Below, piece by piece: positions 6,347 to 10,700 of a stretch of DNA of 10,700 bases. The DNA is from Cochliopodium minus. Its lineage: Eukaryota; Discosea; Himatismenida; Cochliopodiidae. The first letter of the stretch is position 1; every line of letters starts with the position of its first letter. The position numbers and the translations under genes are program-made. The stretch covers positions 103,186 through 113,885 of the forward strand of contig JAMYWO010000126.1 of assembly GCA_024220525.1 (NCBI GenBank), read 5' to 3'. Below the pieces are notes generated by a model. It was not told the origin of the DNA. It saw only the letters and a program-made list of their open reading frames with translations, and searched no databases.

Positions 6347-9300
6347 TTAAAAATTGTATTCTTTCATTTGAGTTTTTTCCCCATTAATTTCAATTTCTAT
6401 AATAGATGTGTTTTTTCCTTCATCATAGGTTCCTCTCATTATTTTTCCTATTTTTCTATCGATAGAAGTAAAAATGACTTGGCCATGAGGTTTTCCATTC
6501 TTCAATTTTCCAACTAATTCCCAATTTCTGAAAAAAGAGAATCCTTCTCCAGTATAAGGCGTTTCTCCGTCAAACTCCCCTTGCCAAGTCCTCATTTCAA
6601 ATTTTTCCTCTTTTTCTTTTTTTTCAAAACAAAGTTATTTATTAAAATGAATAAATTTTTTAAAAAATTACCATGTTTTAAAAAATAATATTTTTTGAAA
6701 ATTGTATGATTTATTTTTTCTAGAAAGGTTATCATAAGATAAGCACCACGAAAGCTGACAGATATTTCACTTCCTAGAGGAGAACTTTTTTCAAATTCTT
6801 TGTGGTAAAAGGAACGAAATTCAACATTTGTAATCAACAAATATTTGATTATCTTTGTAGATTCTTCTTTCTCTTCTGCCAAATCTAAATAATTATAGAG
6901 GGATTGTTTTTGGTAGTTTTCAATAAACAAATTAGCTCCTTTATTTACTAAATGAACAACTATTTCATATTTGGGTTTATTAATTGAACACAAAATGAGA
7001 GGAGTATTCCCCTCAAAATTGATTTCATTCAAAGAAATCTTTTTTCCAATCAAATAATCTATATTTTCAATGTTTGGACTTTTCAATTTACACTCTTCAT
7101 GTAGTAGATTGTTTCCCAAACCATTTTTTTGGTTTATATCAACTCCATTTTCAATCAGACAATCTACTATTTTGTAATCATTCATCTTTTTCTTGAATAA
7201 AATTTCAATAGGTGACAAAGATTCATGGTTTTTGATGTCCAAAAAATTTACTTTCTTTTCTAGTGAATATTCTTCTTTTGTATTGATCAAATAATGTTGA
7301 TTTTGGTTTAAAGCTTCCTCAATTATAAAAATTATCAAATCACTATCACAATTTTCAAGAGAAACTAAATGATGAATAATAGTGTTCCCTTTTTTGTCTC
7401 TTACTTTCAAGTCTCCTCCTCTCTCAATCAAGAATTTTATGATATCCATTTTAGGTCTTACTTTAGAGCATTGATAAAACAAAGGAGTTTTTTCTTCCGA
7501 GTCGGTTTTGTTGATATTTTTTTTTCCTTTTTGAAACAAATAATTCAAGTTTTTACAACTATCGCTGTAAGACAGAGACAAAAAGATGATTTCATCCAAA
7601 AAATCACGTATCTCCCATAATTTACTATTTTCAAACACATATTTCAAAACATCGAAATCATTATTGAAACAAGCAAAATGCATTGGAGTCCATCCATTAA
7701 CCGTTGTGATGGTCTTGTTTTCAATAGTTTTTTTCAGGATTTCGACATTGCTGCAATTCATAAACGCGAAATGTTCAAACTGGCTTTTATTAATTGTGGA
7801 AATTTTGTTTAATTCTTTTTTTTCAATGAGGAAATTAATCAAACTATAATTGTTGGAATAAGAAAATATCTGGATCATCCAATCATTATGCATATTTTTC
7901 AAAATTTCCAAAAATAAATCTTCGTGCTCCAAATTTGCGTTATTTTTCGAATCTTCTTGAAAATATTCTTCCAAACTAAAACAAATTTGTTTGGGTCTTT
8001 CATTGAAAAAATAATTTTTATCACCATTTTTTTCATTTTTGTCAATTTCCTGAAAAAATTGTTGAAAATTTTTTCCCAAATCTGGGTAAATTTTTTTGAA
8101 AAGAGATGGATAAATTTTTTTTGTATCTTTAACTCCAAATTGATAAGAGAGAAAGGGAAATATAAGATTTTTATTGAGCTGGCCATTAGTTGTGATCCAT
8201 CCAAACATTTCTTGGTTTTCTTCAGTTGTCAGTTCTTCATAAATGAATTTCGAACAAAAATATTCCCGAAAGGATAAATGTGAAAACTCAAACTCAAAAG
8301 ACTTTTCGTTGAAATCATCTTTTTTGAAAATTCCACATCTTCTAACTGCATTGACTATTGCGTTTTTTTCAATAATTTTATAATTTGGGGAACTTTTATC
8401 AACACCCATATCTTTTTTAATAGTATTTTCAATTATTTCTTCGTTAATACTAGATATATTTTCTCTATATGTGATGTGGGATGTTTTCGAGAGAAATTTT
8501 TCAGTGTGATTGAGTACACTTTCATCTGCGATTATTTTGGCATCATAATTTTTAAATTTGTTAATCATTAGTTGAGTGACTTGTTCATAAATGTCTCCTA
8601 CCTTTTTCAAATTTTCAAGTGAAACATTTTTATCTTTTTCGACTATCATACAAACCATCTCAAGAATCAGTGGGATGTGACACAAATAATTCAAAGATTT
8701 GTTGATTTTCAAAGTGTTCAAAACAATTGAGATATTTTCTTCAGAATCTAGAAAATAATTTCCAATAAACTTTTCAACAGATTTTTTGTCAAATCCAATT
8801 ATTTTTAGTGACAAAGAAATTTCAATTTTTGTTTTGATTTCAGGTCTCATTGTGAAGATCACATTGTCTTCTTCAAGAAAATTTTTAATTTTTTCAAAAG
8901 ATGTGGAGAAATATTCAGCTTCGTCATATCGATCAACCAAAAACAAAATTTTATTTTCAGTGTTCATATCAATCAATTTATTTTGAATTTTTTTCTTTTC
9001 TTTACTATTTTTTTTGTGGAAATAATGATTCATGACATATTCAACAAAATTCTTTTCATCCTTATACTCCATCAAATCAATTAAAAAAATCAGTTCGAAT
9101 CCTTGATCTCTCCACAATTTTTTTTTCATAAATTCAATGCAAATGAATTTTAAAAGTGTAGTCTTTCCAAAACCCGCTTCACCTTCTATCAATATTCTCG
9201 TTTTCTCTCCTTCTCTTATTTCATCGAAAATATATTTCAAATCTACCTCTTTTCTGATTTCCATTGGATTTTCAAACAAATTTCTTGTGTTGGATTTCCG

Positions 9301-10700
9301 TTTGATTTTCAAATAATTTTCTTGTTTTTCATCTCTTTGACATAGCTTTATTTGCAGGGGAATGTATGATCTCTCTCCTCTATCTTTATCAAGAGATGTT
9401 ATTTTCAATTTTGTCTCAAAATACACCTCTAATTCCTTTTCCAAATTAGGAAGCATTCCTCCATAAACAGATAGTCTATTTTTGAAGTCCTTGACAGCAT
9501 TCTTGTACTTATTCTCATCTATTTCTAAAGTGCAATTAATAGAAGGGCAAAGCATGGGAATTCCCGTGAGATCGAATCTATAACCAGTTTGAGGGAAATG
9601 AATCTCCTTATTAATCTCTTTCAACAGCAATTTACTTAATTTATCAAAAATTTCCAATGGACCCCATATTTCTTTTTGATCATTCAAAAGTTTTTCAAGA
9701 TAAAAAGAAAACTTTCCTCTCCATTTTCCATTATGTTCGAGATTGTAGGTTTCATTTGAGGATTCTCTTTTGTTAGATGAGGCAATGCACCATAAACCCC
9801 TTTTAAATGAATTTTCAATCAAATTATTATTGTCTATTACTTTGATCTTTCCCAAAACCATCCCAGAATAGCAAGTGTCCAAAATTATTAGGTTATGTTT
9901 AAAGTTCAATATTAAAATATTTTTGCTCAACTCTGTAAATTCCATTCCTCCTTGTGTTTCTTTTTTCTCGGAACTAAAATCTTTCATACACAAATAAAAT
10001 TTATCTCCCAAAGAAACTCCATGTCCAACAAAATAAAATATCAATAAAGTTCTGTCTTCGGGTTCGATTTCTTTCAATTTTTCTTGATTCTCAAATATTT
10101 TTAGCATTTCCTTTCTATCAACATCCTCAAATACTTCAACTGTAAAACCTCTCTTTAGAAATAAAGATTTCATAGCATTACAATCCTCTTTAACACCTCG
10201 TAAATGTTGCATTTTATCATAAGATTGATTCCCGATGATTACCACTTTTACTGTTTCATAAACTCTCAACTTTTAATTAAAGAATAATATTAAAATCAAA
10301 TCAATAATCTTTTAAAAAATATTAACTTTTTTTGTTTTCTCTGATTTATTATCACCAAGAGTATCTTCTCCCAAGTTTTTATGGTATTGGCCCGGATAAT
10401 CTAATGAAAAGTAAGGAAAGAACTGATTCTCAATCTTATGGTTCTTTTGATCTAAAATTTCTCTTTCCTTCTCCAGTTGTTCCATTATACTTTCTTCAAA
10501 TTTTTCCTCTTTTTCATTCTTATTACCAGAGTTCTCATTATTATCTCCTCCCAAGTTTTCATCGTATTGGACCGGATAATCTAATGAAGAGGTAGGACAG
10601 ACAAAATCTTTTACTCCACTCTGAGGAAAGAACTGATTCTCAATCTTATGGTTCTTTTGATCTAAAATTTCTCTTTCCTTCTCCAGTTGTTCCATTATAC
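6347..10700 (-). CDS. NLR-like protein: N-terminal repeats, caspase (C14), NACHT, ankyrin repeats, MORN-like repeats (5' partial)
   Basis: Exons are 10700-10327 (open at the edge), 10269-6672 and 6615-6347, with introns of 57 and 56 nt. The window encodes 1412 residues. Numbering below starts at the long exon. A caspase-type domain (about 5-250) has VVIIGNQSY, catalytic His83 in YFVGHGVS and Cys133 in ILDTCYSG, so it is predicted active. A NACHT NTPase (about 300-560) has YIPLQI, Walker A GEAGFGKTT (363-371), Walker B ILFLVDRYDE (441-450) and TMRP (473-476). A winged-helix-like end has HLSFREYF (664-671). Ankyrin repeats span about 854-1150 (NGWTPMHFACFNNDFDVLKY, and others). The last exon adds MORN-like WQGEFDG, YTGEGF and LKNGKPHGQ. 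The layout implies nucleotide-controlled oligomerisation that activates the protease when the repeats sense a ligand, as in STAND/NLR proteins; the ligand and substrate are unknown. The TTG at 10269 is not a start, because a TAA precedes it and no ATG comes before the first caspase strand. The downstream splice could instead use an acceptor 6 nt later (exon from 6609), giving two residues fewer. Confidence 0.9.
10414..10700 (-). repeat. Tandem repeat (about 210-bp period) in the N-terminal exon of the NLR-like gene
   Basis: Positions 10414-10490 and 10624-10700 are identical over 77 bp at a spacing of 210 bp. The identity may continue beyond the window. They encode SIMEQLEKEREILDQKNHKI-type helix-forming sequence followed by ENQFFP. 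A second shared segment (SLDYP.QY..NLG.D, 10366-10405 and 10546-10585) repeats at a spacing of 180 bp, because one copy has a 10-residue insertion (QSGVKDFVCPTS region). The repeat unit is about 60-70 residues, charged, and probably an amphipathic or coiled-coil helix plus a short motif. No known domain is recognised. Confidence 0.85.

Noticed and set aside
7899-8277. Phe/Lys-rich ORFs on both strands within the NLR-like gene
   Set aside because: They are frame shadows of the coding exon, with composition explained by AT-rich codons.
6592-10269. Bacterial C14-NACHT gene acquired intact
   Set aside because: The architecture occurs in bacteria, but this gene has spliceosomal-type introns at both ends and base composition like its neighbours. 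Old transfer cannot be excluded; a recent one is not supported.

Overview
The window is AT-rich nuclear DNA from a eukaryote, probably a protist; I cannot name the lineage. The evidence is GT...AG introns that restore open frames in four genes. Their lengths run from about 52 to 180 nt and they are T-rich on the sense strand. There are also secretory signal peptides, a pentatricopeptide-repeat (PPR) protein, and long A/T homopolymers between genes. Stops used are TAA and TGA, so the standard code fits. There is one ambiguous base (n at 5623).

Layout, left to right. (1) A possible 3' end of a plus-strand gene at the left edge (1-302). (2) A five-exon PPR protein on the minus strand (2701 down to 422), 576 aa, with a plausible mitochondrial presequence. 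(3) Two divergently transcribed, secreted, glycine-rich repeat proteins: a Met/Lys/Gly protein on the minus strand (3910-2939) and an Arg/Gln/Gly protein on the plus strand (4364-5378). The second gene has a 20-nt first exon that completes its signal peptide. Between them lies a 453-bp AT-rich spacer carrying a 13-bp inverted repeat. (4) A plus-strand class I methyltransferase, visible only after splicing four small exons (5653-6318); its 5' part is unclear next to the n. (5) A large minus-strand gene (10700 down to 6347, 5' end outside the window) encoding an NLR-like protein. Its parts in order are N-terminal tandem repeats, a caspase-type protease with intact His and Cys, a NACHT NTPase, ankyrin repeats and MORN-like repeats.

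The NLR-like gene is the most interesting item. It joins a protease effector, a nucleotide-dependent switch and a repeat sensor in one polypeptide, which is the logic of STAND/NLR immune or cell-death switches. The caspase is fused directly rather than recruited through an adaptor. Neither end of this protein is correct if only the long ORF is read: that ORF begins at a TTG straight after an in-frame TAA and stops inside an intron. Splicing at both ends, through introns of 57 and 56 nt, adds the repeat exon and the MORN exon.

The two secreted proteins look like a co-regulated pair for an extracellular matrix, wall or adhesive. The PPR protein and the methyltransferase look like housekeeping genes. 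I see no tRNA, rRNA, CRISPR array or transposon.
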